Shown here in pieces: positions 1 through 13,060 of a stretch of 64,000 nucleotides of DNA. The notes under the pieces were generated by a model. It worked only from the letters and a program-made list of their open reading frames with translations, was not told the DNA's origin and searched no databases. The number at the start of each line of letters is the position of its first letter. The stretch's first letter is position 1. Made by a program: the position numbers and the translations under genes. Source of the stretch: Crotophaga sulcirostris (Eukaryota; Chordata; Aves; Cuculiformes; Crotophagidae); the NCBI GenBank assembly GCA_013397455.1, contig VYZB01000191.1, positions 1,228,624 to 1,292,623 of the forward strand. Reading direction: 5' to 3'.

Positions 1-3000
1 CTACCATGTGGGTGAATGCTCTGCTGAAGAAGTTCTTCTATAAAAGATGGGAACTTTCTTCTTCTCTGATCATACTTCCAAACAAAAGTAATCCTTAGTA
101 AATTGTAATTTCAGGATATTTACTTAAACTCCCAAATAGAGCTAGACGGAAATAGGTGCCAAGTATTTAAGGAGCCCAGACCTTCTCGGATTTGACTTCA
201 TAACTTCTTGGATGTGTTTAGAAAGGAGAGTCTCTTATTTAGTGCTAGACTTCTAGTCCGAGTTGGTCATTTAGATTTCCACTCCAACTAGTTGAACTAG
301 ACAATCTCCTGAGGTGCATTTTCACCATTCTGTGGAAATTTTTCCAATTCATGGCATCTACATTTAGTCTAGTACACTTTCTTATACCTGCTCCTGATTA
401 TTTTTGCAGCTTTTCCATAATTTTAAGTAATGTGCCGCAACTCTAGCATAACATCTCAAGAAATCGTTCTCGTTTCAAGGATTCTTATGATTATCTTGCA
501 CTCACTTTCCCATACAAATTCTCATAAATAATGAACCCCCCAAAAATGTCTAATATTTAGGAAATTTGCTTCGTGTTAGGAAAGAATATGTAAAAGGAGC
601 TTAGACTTTTGCTTGGAAATCTGCATATATCTAAGTATGAGAGTCTTGTATCTGAATAATTGCACTGCACAAATTAATCTTATATGATCTTTGTATAGGG
701 TTTTTTCTTGAAACCCTTGCTCAGGTGATAGAATTTTTTTCTAACTAACGATTGAGAACTAATTTTGAAGATATATTGCTATACTGTGTAAATGTGAAAT
801 ATTTAATGTACTTTTGGAGCATGGATTTCATACTCTGACCTAATTCTTGCCTACAAGTACATCATGAAAATGGAAAGTTTATCTTTTGATCTCCAACTTT
901 CCCTAATTAGGACATAAAGCTTGTTTCTAGTAATAAAAAGAAAACTTTCAACAGGAGAAAACTGGGCTTTGTTTTGTTTTCAAGTGTCAAGTTAAACCTG
1001 TAGAATACTGCTGAAAAATGGTTAAATGCTAGATTAAAATCAGGTTTGCTATGTCAAAAAAACCCTCTCATAAAAGCTTCTTTATAATATTGTACTAAAT
1101 GGAAGCTGAATAAGCAATATTCCCATAACAAGGAAAACACAGCTTAGAGTCTCTCTCTTTGAACCATAGAAAAGTATTTGGCTAAATTTCCAATGAAGTA
1201 AATAATGCATCAATAATGTTTGCAATGCTTCCTTAGGTTACTTATGCAAAACAAACAAGAGGTTTACTTAATGTCGGCATAACTATTCCCCCTATTAGTT
1301 TTGATCAATTGCTTTGTGGTCATGTTCATTAGACAGCCTAATCTGAACCGCAATTAGATTTTATCCTTTTAAAAGACAAAGCAAAATCCCAAGCCATTAA
1401 TTAAAAGGTCTGACTACAGTTGGTTACAAGATGGATGTTGCATACCCTTTACTGATGACTCAACTGAGCAAAACAGAACACTTAAGTTTTAAGTGGCAAA
1501 TAGTGTTTGCAGTAATTGAATGCAAACTTTTGCTCTGGTGCAGCTGGAAACAAGGAAATAATTTCATGTGTGGATTCTCGAAGACATGAAATCCTAATGA
1601 GAACCACGTGAATAAGTTAGATTTACATAGAGCAAACTGCAAGTACAATGAAAATGTTTTAAATAGGGGAAGCTGATTAATACACATTCCCGCACCATTT
1701 ACCTGCTGTATTATTTCTCTCAGACGCTGAAAAACTTTTAATACTTAGTCTGCAGACCCACTGCATCTAATCCTGCAGTATGCCAATGGCAAAAAACAGT
1801 TTACAGTACCTGAGAAATCAAAAAGCTCATTACTTACTACAACTGAAATCTACAGGTCAGCTAGAACATTAATGCGTGTTTCCAGACAGAAACTCTGCCT
1901 CTGCAAATGTAAGAAAACTGTCTCAGGTAAGTAAATCCAATCTATTACTTACTGCATGATTCATTACTTCTGCAATGCTCCCTGATTGCGCACCATGGAG
2001 GTTTCCCAGCTCTTGCTTTGTAGCAGGCTGGTCCCTCATGCTATCCAAAGTGTACGATGCACATTCCCCTTCCAGTTATGAGTAAGTCTGTATTCTTGGT
2101 CTCTCTCCTTCCAAAACCACAAAAAGTCTTTAAAAAGTTACTGATCTTTAAGAAGATCATCTGGCCAGAAAATAAGCTGCACTCAGCCATGCACAAGACC
2201 ACATAACACCAAGTGCTCTAGATTTAGGTCTCTGCTTCTCCAAAGATTTCCTGTATATCAAAGGGAACTTAAGTAGCTGAATTTGAAAGCAGGTAAAATA
2301 TGATACCTTTAATATATGGGACTCAGGCTTCTGTGGATAAAATTGCAATATTTGTCAAACTCCCAGGGGCCCTGCAAGGCTCTCAGCTCCAGTGGTAACT
2401 GAGAGAAGCGCAAAATGTGAGTTGGAAGGTAAAGGTGAAATTGAGATGCAGTAACTAAAATTTTAAAAAGAGTAACCATGTAGGTAAAGGGAATTTTTTA
2501 ATTAAAAGAAAAAATTCAGGATTTTTTTTAATTGCAGGACTCACTTATGCTTTCATCTGGTGTCTATTTGGGTATCTTTCCCTTTCCAAGAGCTTGGAAT
2601 AATGAGACTATTACCTAGAATCTTCAAAAGAAGAAGAAAAAGCTGCTTGTTACCAGTGAGGGAAAAGTATATTGCAGACCTTGGCAATAAGGGCCTGCAG
2701 CTCTACCAGTCATCTCAGCGTGTAGCCAGAGTTGCTAACTCAGCTATAAGAGAGCCAAAGCACACAGAGAGACTTTTTTTAATTAGCTTGTAGTCCATTA
2801 TTAATAGGAAACGCACAGAAAATAAAAAATACAAATTGTAGATAAACACAAAGCCTATTTTTAGTCTGTGGGAGATATAAGAAGGTACATTGCAGCCACA
2901 GGAGGTTATCTTCCATTTTTCTGAAGTTTTCATTATAAGTTTACCTACATAGCTGTCTGCCAGAGACACTCCATGGCATTACTGCTTTTTGCCCATGCAC

Positions 3001-4054
3001 TAGGCTAAGGGGATGGCAGAGAGTAGCCTTGCAGTTAGCTTGAGGAAAGTATGTCTGGTGTACATGTCCTCTAGGCTGAGATTGGAAATGGAAAAAGAGC
3101 TGGGTTCTCCCATATTAACCAAATAAATAAAAAAAAAGTCAAGAAAAACAACAAAACTAAATACAAAATCAAAAGACCATAGCAAGGACAGGGTTTGTTT
3201 CAGAGCAACATTACTAGCATAGAGAGTCAGAGTTTAATAAGTAATACTTTTCTTCTTCTTGTAATAATTTACATATAGATATTTGTAGACCATTAACAAT
3301 CACAGATATCAAACCTCTGGATCAGGTCTTTCTGATAATGAGCAAAACGCTGAGCTGAAAGCCCTGGACCAAACCATTGCCTTCGTCAGGTTATCTTTGC
3401 TGGGTGTTTCACTAGACAATTGGCAGGGAAAATTATACCCAGATTTATATGCAATACATCAATAAAGATTAGAGACGATTCAAGGAAATTCACTCATGAA
3501 TAGTAGGAAAAAAGGGAAAATGCTGCCAGTTTTGCTGGCTGTTGGGACTCTGCAGAATCTGCAACAGAATAAGTAGTGAATTTTTTTGATGAACAGTTTT
3601 CTAGCTGAAAAATGTTTAAACCAAAATATGGGGAAGGATCTGGATTTTAGCTTACAAAACGAAAAGGATATTTGCATAAACAGCATGAAACTTCCAATGT
3701 TGCTATTCTAGAAAAGGACATGTTGGATTTTCATTTCAGAATGACTTCTGTACTGACATTTAAGTTTCTTAAAACACAGAAGTCAGAAGGAAATTTAAAT
3801 ATTTCAAACCATGGAAATTAAAATTTCACCCACGTTATTATTTCATGAAAATTCCTAATATTCTGATTTCTAATATTTGTATGGTTTAAATTCTCAACTT
3901 TTCTATATCTGTAGGAAAAAAAAATTAGTCTCTCCTTTTATTAATTAAATCTTTTTGAATGGAATAATAAAGACAATTATAGGGATGCTTTTCCTGTGTT
4001 TAAATATTTTCACTCAAGGAACTGCATCCTATCTCAAAAGTAAGAAAATTAAGC
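1..4054. other. Intergenic DNA, no gene recognised
   Basis: AT-rich sequence with stop codons in all frames. The open frames present are all under 90 codons and none resembles a known protein. I see no CR1 tail, LTR, tRNA or RNA gene here. One stretch near 1,290-1,420 is dense in homeodomain- and TCF-like motifs and is listed under findings. The rest looks like ordinary intergenic sequence. Confidence 0.6.
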
Positions 4055-4145
4055 ATTTGATTGAATATTCATTGAATTCAATGAACATTTCCCCATTGAT
4101 TCTAGTGGGTTATATATCATGCATATCATGAAGGGTTTCATTTTC
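4055..4145. repeat. Possible ancient interspersed repeat fragment
   Basis: The block contains CATTGAATTCAATG followed by CCCATTGATTCTAGTGGG. This resembles, with decay, the 'CCATTGACTTCAGTGGG' segment of an old repeat common in bird, turtle and crocodile genomes. I cannot name the family. The match is by memory of the pattern only, so this is a weak call. Confidence 0.3.
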
Positions 4146-7100
4146 AGAAATGCAGATATATCGCTGCATGTTTAAAGACGCATAGGCAAGTAACTGCAAA
4201 CTGTTCCACTGATTATGTGTACAGATTGTACTTCCAGTCTTGCAGACCTTTACATATATTTGAAGATGATAACCATATATGTATGCCTATCATGCATACA
4301 CATGGAAAAAAATGTAAAATATTTATATATTTTGGACTACATCTTCAGACCAATTATGCATTTCTACTCTCAAAGGAACACCAAAAATACCCCCACATAT
4401 TGGTAACAGCCTAGATTCATTTGGGTTTTTTAATATATTGCTGTCTACCTGCTCATTAGACAACCTTCCTCTTCCTAATTTATCACTTTAACATCAGATT
4501 TAGCACAAATAACCAGCCTGCAAAAGGTAAAAAAAAAATTATTATAAATTATACTGACCAGCTCACATTAGTGTGAGTGTTAGTAACACTGAGGTGTTTC
4601 TATTTATCACCATTTGCTTTGATGGGACACCATTCGTTTCATTTATCATTTGATTCCTTTCAATTATTTCTTCTTGGGAAGAAGTAAAATTAGCATTATT
4701 TAGTTAGGACTGCATTTGCCCAACAGGTTTTGTAAAGTCCATTCGAGGGAAACAGTTGCTAGATACTTGTGCATTTACTCTTGAGTTTTCCTCCAATATC
4801 TGCCTACTTTATGATTTAAAATCAATTTTTTTTTACTGTTATAGGAAGCCAACATAGATTTACACACTTCTATCTGGAGTAACAGCCAATTTGAAAATCT
4901 TCTAGCAGGGAATATCGTTGCATACCTTACTGTTTTGATTGGGATTTGGGGGGGTGGGGGAGTGCGTTGATTTGGATTGGTATTTTTTTCAATTCTGGAA
5001 GCACTGAAAATTCTCAGCAAAGGTGTGGGACACATAATGCTAAACATGAAATAAAAATGACAAAATTAACTCAACAACTGGACAGCCTGCTTAGGTATGC
5101 TGAGTCTTTATGGGTAATAAGACTGACAACCTCTCACACCTCTCCTTCCCTTGATGCTATCTTTCCAAAGAAAAGTCTGAGATAAATCCATATATTCAAG
5201 GGACAACCTAGTTGTGTGTACCTGGGTTCAGGCCTCTTGGACTGTAAATCCCAAAGCAGCTCCCTCTGTGTTTCTGCATCACTCTCTGCGGACCAGCTGG
5301 ATATATTGGTCATCAGGAATGTAATCCTAGAGTGCTTAGCATCTACTCTGCTCTGGATCGCATTGCCGGACCCTGACTTCTTAGCAAATAGCAACCATCT
5401 ATTGTATCAGCTCCTGTTCCTCAGCCCCTTTGTGAACCTGAGCCTTACTCTTTAAGTATCAGAGGATGCAATATGGTGAAAAAATACAGAAATGGTGCCC
5501 AGGAGGATGAGGTAACAGTCAAATGTCAGTTGTAAATTTACAAGTGCGAGTTGATACATTGCTAATGAGTTGCTCTTATTTCAAGCAAAAAATTCCTCTG
5601 CTGTTTCTGGCTTCTCAAGTGACTCTGGCTTCTCATGCCCCAGTCTCAGACACCTGAACCAATTATGAAGAACATCGAAAAGGAGGAGATCTGACCCTGA
5701 GATTTGGTGCAGATGCTGAGGAAACAGTCAGTTTGAGGGTCTAGAACAATTTCCAGTAAAGCAACAGGGATATTACTCATCTTTCAGTATTTAAATCATT
5801 ACACTTGGAGGAAGAGGACTTTGACCTCTATGAGACTTTTAACAGTTCTTTTCTAAATGTTTTAATTTGGGCCTCCTTTACAGGAGATGGACAGAATCTT
5901 TCTGAGTGCCATTTCCAGGCTACCAGTTGATCACTTGGCAATCCCTGCAGTTGAACATCTCTCTGTGTTTCAGTTAGTCCTAGCTAAAAGCAATGACAGG
6001 AATGCTAACAGGCTTAGTAGGGGCCTTTGAGAACTGTGGATTGAGAACTCTGTGCTTAACACTATTGTGTGAGACACACACCACCCCTTTAGCTTCACAG
6101 ACCTCTGACTCTCTGGGTAGCAAAGACAGACGGGAAAAAAAAATCATAGTGAACGGCAGGAAATAAAAGCAATTTTCAACAGCTTTTTCAAAAAGGAATT
6201 GCACAAAGGTGCCCCTAAGGTAAGAAGTCAGTAACTATTCCTGCCTCCCACCACAACAGTCACGTAACCCCACTGACCATTTCTGTGCCGCAAACCGCCC
6301 CAGCAGCTAAGGCTGGTTTTACCTGATTCCAGGACTCCTGTCTGTGACAAAACACCAACCAAATTTGCAGAAAAGAGTATAACCAGCATCCACTTAGCCT
6401 CTCTAAATAAGCAGGGAAGTGTCCTAAACAGAGGTCAGGCGTATATCTGCCTCTGTGTTTTGTTCATTTGCGAAACAGGGACTCAGAGGGCACAGCAGGA
6501 CAGCAAGGCCTCCATCTGTTGTGTGGAGCTGCGCTTTTTTTTCTGCAAGGTATACAAGAAATAACCAACACTTCAGTAGAAAAGAATAATTTGACCTTCA
6601 CTTTAAAATATGCCTTTGACTGCCTAAGAAGCTGTAACTTGATGTCCTCAGCCTCACCACCAGTATTACTGAGAAAACAGTCAAAGGGGTATCCAGAGCC
6701 TGACATCGTTTCTCTGCACCATCACAAACATTTTGAAGGATCATGTGGAAGCCACAGGCTCTGTGTTTTATTCCCATCTCTTAAACAGTGCTTCCCTAAG
6801 CTACAGGAGTGATCTGAGAACAAAGGTCACTGCAGTATTCTGAGACTTGCAATGCGTGGAGGATGGGGACAATTTGTACAAAACATAAGATACAGAAGTA
6901 GATTATTCAGCAACAAGTTTTTCCTTTGAATATCAGTTTGAAGCATTGGAAAGGCAGATTAAAGTATTTTGAGTTGTACATAGATATTCAGTGATTTTTA
7001 CAAAAGTGTCTAGTCATTTCATAGTCAAAATTATGTACCCCCATCTTATATGCTACTCAGTCCTTATCAGCAAAATCCTACAAGGATCTGCAGAAGTCTG

Positions 7101-10100
7101 GGGTAAGCAGCTTCCTTCCCAAGGACATACCAGCTCTGCCACTGTTCCATCCTTACGATATCCCAAAACAGTCTCCAGGCACTACTCAGCACACCACCAG
7201 ATCACTCTGCCTGCCTCAAACCTTTGACATAATGTACTCAACACAAAACAAATTTACCCAGCTGTTTAGTCAAAACTCCCACGCTCATCGCAGTAGTGGA
7301 GAAAGATAAGAAGAGGGACAAGGAAGAGGCAGATGGGTGTGAGGAAAAGGTACAGGGATTTCTGTTGCGCTCTGAGACATCTGGCTAGGGTGGTGGTACA
7401 AACTGTGATTATGTTAGACAAACCCAATGCATACGCCGAGACCCAGGTTTGTGAAAGGGCACAATATGCCAGGCACTCCCCATCGCAAGTAGTGAGCTCG
7501 CTTCTGACTAAAGTTTTCTTCATAAATACTTCTCCAAAGGGCAGCATCTGGGCTTTAGAGTGCTATCATAAAGGCTTTCTTTTGGGGTACAAGATGTGCA
7601 TCATCAGAGTAGTTTAGACAGTAAACCTGGAAGGCTATTAGACATCAGGAAAAATACCAAAGGAAGGAGCAAGTGTAATTAATAAAACATAAAACATTTG
7701 TTCCATAAAAATCTAGAATATCATCATTACTGCTTCAAATTAGTTGAAAAGTAATTATCCCCAAGATATTCTGGCACCTTCTACATTTTACTTGCAAAAT
7801 TTTTACAAAAGACGAAAGAACTGGTAAAGCGCAGGATATCAGAACTGTATTGGAATAGTAAAGAATTAAAATAAACTGTTTTAAGTGAAATGACAATACA
7901 ATCAAATTTGGACTCCACTAGTTATCTGTGTATGGAGGGTGAGCACCGGAGTATCTGAACTGCAGTGAAGGTGACCTTCCATAGTGTCATCTAACAGAAA
8001 AGCAGATTAAAATTCCAATCTATCTCAAATATTGTCATTACCTGCTTTTAATAAACAATACACACCTAGTGGAAGAATCCAGGTGATTGTTTATGTAAGT
8101 GCTTTGCTGAAATTGTGCTGTCTTTTGCACCGAGGTGATTTAGTCAGAATTTATTAATCAGTTTTAGGAGCGTAGGAAAAGCTTTGCCAACAGGGTAGAA
8201 AAAATCCTTATGAAGCTTTGTTCTAAAAATGGTCTCCTTACAAGGTTTGTAATTTGGGATTCAATATCATACATATTAACATTCTTTATCTGTAATAAGG
8301 AAAGAAGAACAACTCTATATCCCAGTGATGTAAAGGCAGCAGAAAAGTCAATGTTAAGGTTTTCTTTGAGGTACATCCCTCCTCTGGCCAGACCAGGTGA
8401 GACTTACTGAAGACAGCAAATGTACACCCCAGGGAGGGGCGAAAGTAGTGGTCACAACCCCTCAGTGTATTGAGTGAGCACCAGGTTTAGCAGAGGAACA
8501 GATATTTCTTCCTTGTCCAAGAAGAAAAGGAGTGAGGAGGAGGATAGGCTTAGAGTGTTTGGAGAGAGTGAAAAGAAAAAAAGATGGGCTGTTTGATGCC
8601 CTTCCCTCCCACCCAGTCCTGAGAAGAATATTGTGCTCTATACTGTGCTAAAACATGACATTTAGACTGAAGCAGTTTAAACAGTCCCCTGAGCTATGTT
8701 GAGGGTGTAGAACAGCTGTATGTATAATTAAGTAAAGCTAATTACAATAAATTAAGTTAACTAGAAAATCAGTCAGAGTTTTTATTCCTTAAAGTTCTGT
8801 TGTTGTTGCCAGAGTTGAAGCTGCTGCAGGCAAGATGCTGGGCCACCACACATTGTCAGAGATCTAGTCACATAGTTTTATTATATCTTAAAATCAAAAT
8901 TGATAATTGGAAAATGTTGACATAATGGGGAGAGTGTTCATGTGATGAGAACTAGATGAGAAGGCTGATCTCTCTAGGATAATTGTAGAGGAAAGGTACA
9001 TGCCTTCTCTTTCTCATGGCTACAGAAGACTGCTTGACTGCTCAATTTGGCACCAATATGGGGTGTGAACATTTCCTTTGCCCATCTACCCATCCATGCC
9101 CGCGTAGCTCTACTTTAAAGCTCTAATTTTATTCTAGCCCAGCTCTTAAACATGACACACAGTCCAGCAAAAATGTAGTCCAGCTCCATGAAAGTCAGTA
9201 AAGTTATACAAATATGCTGTTAGTGAGTCCTGTCAGAGGGGGGGCTGCCTAACCATTTATCGAAATTCCTGTTTCAAGCTGTGCCAGTGAAAAAGGGGAA
9301 ACCTGCCAGGAGAAAGCCTGAATCTGTTGTAACTGGTGGGAGTGCAATGCAGCTGAGTGAATGGTAGATACTTTACGTTTACAGAGGCATTGCTACCTTG
9401 AGGATCAACGCCAGGGAAAACAATGTACTGTTTGCAACCAATGTATTGCTTGCAATCTTTTTATGGAGAAAAGTGTAGAGCAGATTTTGGCTCTAGCTGA
9501 GGAAATATGTGAGGCGCAAATCTCTGGAGTCAGGGTGAACACACTGGGAAAGTGTCACTGTAATTTGCCTTTTTCTTACACTCTTCCCAGAACATCTGCT
9601 GCTGTCCACTCTCAGAAACAGGATACTGGATTGGAAGGATCTTTGATCTCACCTTGTACAAGTATGATGATAGCACAGACTGCTCCTTCAGATGCAGGAT
9701 GTATTCAGGAAGGAACAAATTTTGGTTCAGCTGGCACACAGCAAAGAGATGCCAAAGGCAGTTAGAATTCCTCCTGTGTCTCAGTGCTGGATGCTGGAGT
9801 TAAAGACCAGATTGTGAGAGGGAGAGCAATCTTTCTTTGCAGAGTAATGATTTTACTTTGTGCAAGGAGAAAGGAATTAGATTGGCAGAAGCTTTGATTT
9901 TGCCTTTTCCCCACAACAAGGCAGCTCCCTGTGCTGGAGAATATAGACTGCTCTATGCATCACTTGCCTCAAAGTGCTTGCTTTCCTCCAAGCCCCTCCT
10001 GGAACAGTGCAAAAAGGTGCCCCTTCTTCACCTACAACTGGGGCAAAACCCACAGTGAGACTCCTAGCAGCAAAAATACCACTGAAAACTACATTTAATT

Positions 10101-11520
10101 CATCTGCATTTGCCTTATTTGATAAGAAGGGATGTCACCACAGTAAGGAGCCTTTAGAATGAAAATGAGTCAGTAGCTATCTTAAAAGGACTCAGTTTAA
10201 GGGTGGGCGTAATGCAATCCACACAGGCTGTGAAATTATTCTCATCAGGAGGTTTTAAGGAACATTTCTGGGAACCAAGGTGAATTAGAGTTTGACCTTC
10301 TTTTTAATATTGTCTTTCTTGACACTTTCTCTTATATATACACTTGTTTTCAGGTTTCAGGAATGAGCTGCATTGATCCTGTTTTTGGAGATCAGTCATA
10401 GTGGTAAATAGCAAGTCTCTGTGATTTATGACTGGGCTTGCTGATAGTACCTTAGAGATGTCTGAGCACCTGCAGCTCAAGATCCAGCTTTAGGAACCAG
10501 GAATTTAAGCCTTTCAGATACAACTTTCGCAGCCATGCTCATTTGTGAGATGAAAACAAATAAGATGAGATACTGATTATTAGCAGTGATACTGGTCGCT
10601 TCTCAGCCCATGAGAAAAAGATATTTCTGGTTTTATAATATTGTTCAATATCCCCTTCCCCCATGCTATCACTGATTAACCCTTTGATAAAAGCTAAACA
10701 TGCAGGATTTCTAATAACACCAATTATAATGAAGGAAGAATGTCAGGAACTGCTAAATATGTCATAGATTTGACAAAATTAATAGAAAATTTTTTTAGTT
10801 GGTGAAGTATTCAGACCAGTCAAAAGTGGTTTTTTTTGTTGTTGCAGTATTGACTCACAGTGTGATTTCATACCAGCTACCCCAAAACCACAGCTACTGT
10901 GTGCAAGTCTTGGTTAGTCATCCTAAATGGCAGCAATAAAAAGTAAAGCAGTATTTGTGAATACTAAGTTTAATTAAAGTGTTTGCTTGCCGTTATACTT
11001 AGTGAAAACAAGGGTAACATACAACATAGTCATGGCATTGCCATGCACACCGTATATTCTTTTTCTTTATGTATGACCATGATGGATATGAAGGCATGCT
11101 ATACTACAGATAAATCTGTCAGTGACAGGGAGGACTGAGTCAGGAAAGACTCTCCTTAAGATCCAAGCTTTAAATTTGGTCATTTTCACTGCAAAATAAG
11201 TGATGCAAGGATAAATTTGGATACACAGTGCTGTATGCTGCCATGATACTGATAGAAAGGGCTGTGCTACACTGCAGCTTCACTTCTGGTAGCACAACAC
11301 GGAGCAGAGTGCTAAGGGGGAAATCTACAACCTTCTGAGGCACTGCTAAACGTGCCCTTTGGTGCTCATCTGTAACATTACATCCTTTGAAATGAACACA
11401 GCAGCAGCAGCTAACAATTGTGGGAAAAACCCTGCAGGTAAATGGCACATCTGTATTGATCAAGAGCCACTTAATAAAGCATTGAAAACATGCCATTATT
11501 CATTAGCAGTGATTGAAGGC
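4146..11520. other. Intergenic DNA, no gene recognised
   Basis: No convincing exon or RNA gene. The longest open frame is 134 codons on + at 9,361-9,765; it is Cys/Gln-rich without a recognisable domain and is probably chance. A G-rich run at 4,941-4,960 (G3, G7 and G5 runs) could form a G-quadruplex. The segment at about 5,150-5,400 is slightly more GC-rich than its surroundings but shows no family I recognise. Confidence 0.55.
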
Positions 11521-11770
11521 ACAGATCTTTAAGGCCAGGAGGAATCATTATGATTTGATAGTCTGACCTGTGCAACATTGGCCAGTGGACTCCTCTGACA
11601 CATGCCCAAGAGCTGTGTCTCAACTAGGGCATATTTTTTAGGAAATAAAGTTAATCTTAATTTTCAAAAAGCTTTTGAAGAAAGAACTACCTCAGCCCTT
11701 CATAACGGGCTCCAATCACTAATCACCCTGAGCAATAATCTGCACTCTACTGTTATTACTAAGCTCTACT
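11521..11770 (-). mobile_element. Ancient CR1/L3-like LINE relic, antisense
   Basis: The + strand reads as a decayed antisense copy of an old amniote LINE 3' region. It begins with 'CTTTAAGGCCAGGAGGAATCATTATGAT' in substance (11,527-11,554). 'AGTCTGACCTG', 'CAACTAGGGCATATTTTTTAGG' in pieces, and 'CTCCAATCACTAATCACCCTGAGC' in pieces then follow in the order expected for that family. No coding capacity remains. I identify the general class (CR1/L3 clade) from remembered pattern order; the exact subfamily is uncertain. It lies about 0.5 kb from the next relic and in the same orientation, so the two could derive from one region or from independent insertions. Confidence 0.5.
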
Positions 11771-12294
11771 AATCAGTTCACAGACATTAGGAATAAGCTT
11801 CAAACTTTGCGTACCTTCAGTAGAGGTCTGCAGCTGTTCTAGTCACACTAGGTGCCTTTCACAGACAGTGGAGCAAATAGAAACTTTAACGGAGTGATCC
11901 ATCTAAACCATTTTAGACATCTACTTTAGACTGAGATGAATTGTCCTTTACAATCCATTGAGAGGATTGCTTAGATCTGTATTGACACAGAGAGCTTCTG
12001 GACGGACCAGCTCAGACACAAACAGCTCTATTTAGCCAGATGAAGCCTACCATCATGTATGCATTCTTTCTGCTGAAGAGTTTGGTCTTGCCCAATTAGA
12101 TACTTTTGGACTAAGAGCAAACTATCCCTTAGCCCTTCCGTTGTTAAGGGAAACAGAACAGAATCCCTTAGTACTTGACTTTATACCATTCTTATGGTCT
12201 ACAAATTTTCAGTTTCCTTCTTAGACTGTGAACATTAGAACCGGACACAATATTAGAAAACTGATCATATATCAGGATGGTAAATATAGCAAGA

Positions 12295-13060
12295 GGAGGA
12301 ACAACAGCATATGTCTAGCTGTACTAGGTCAGAGCCAAGGTCTATCTGGATAAATGGCTTCTCTTTGACAATGATGTGTAGTGGATGATTTGAGGAAAGT
12401 TTAAAAAAGGAAAGAATTGAGTGATATTTTCTGGATTCCTCTACCAGCCTCCAGCTTTATGACAAATGCAGACCTCTGTGTTCAACACTGCTCAGTGGAA
12501 GGTACATACAAGAATTTGTCTCATTAGTGTAAGCTTTTGGTATCTGCAATATTGTACACTATGGAGTTCAGCGATTTAAATACAGAGCATTTAAAAAAAA
12601 GAATCCCTTTAGTTTGTTTTGAATCTGCCACACTGTTTTCTTATCCTGTCTTCTAGGTTTCATATCGAAAGAAATAATGAAAAAATATTCCCCAGTATAA
12701 CCTCCTTACTTGAGATCATTCTGTTTATCTATATTAGCTCTTCTTGCCACAGCACCGAGCAGTAGATCATCTGTGCCAAAATCCCAGGATGTTTTTCAGA
12801 ATTTCTGTTTCTAGAGGTGTGTTTTTTAATGTAGTAGTCTATGTCCTTGACATTTAGACCTGAATTGAACATATGTGTTTGAATGCCAGCAATTTTTTTT
12901 TGTTGTTTTCTCTCATGATTTTGGAGAAATTTACAAACTTTGTTAGGATTTTTTTCCCCGGATAATTGTTAACAATGAAGTGCTAAACAGCACAGGGTCA
13001 ACAATCATATTTTGTAGAATCAGTATTAGAACTAGAATAGCTTTACTGTTAATTTCTATT
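12295..13060 (-). mobile_element. Ancient CR1/L3-like LINE relic, antisense, long
   Basis: Ordered remnants of an old CR1-clade element read antisense on +. They start with 'CAGCATATGTCTAGCTGTAC' and 'TAGGTCAGAGCCAAGGTC' (12,306-12,344). The 'TTTGTTTTGAATCTGCCACAC' type segment near 12,615 comes next, then the 'GTGCTAAACAGCACAGGGTC' segment near 12,980-13,000. In active CR1 elements the last of these lies in the 3' part of the reverse-transcriptase ORF on the opposite strand. All frames are broken. The order agrees with one partial element of about 0.8 kb, heavily diverged. Boundaries are approximate and the subfamily unassigned. Confidence 0.5.

Noticed and set aside
9361..9765. 134-codon Cys/Gln-rich open frame on +
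   Set aside because: The cysteines do not form a recognisable zinc-binding spacing beyond one CxxC pair; no homology recognised and no supporting exon signals.
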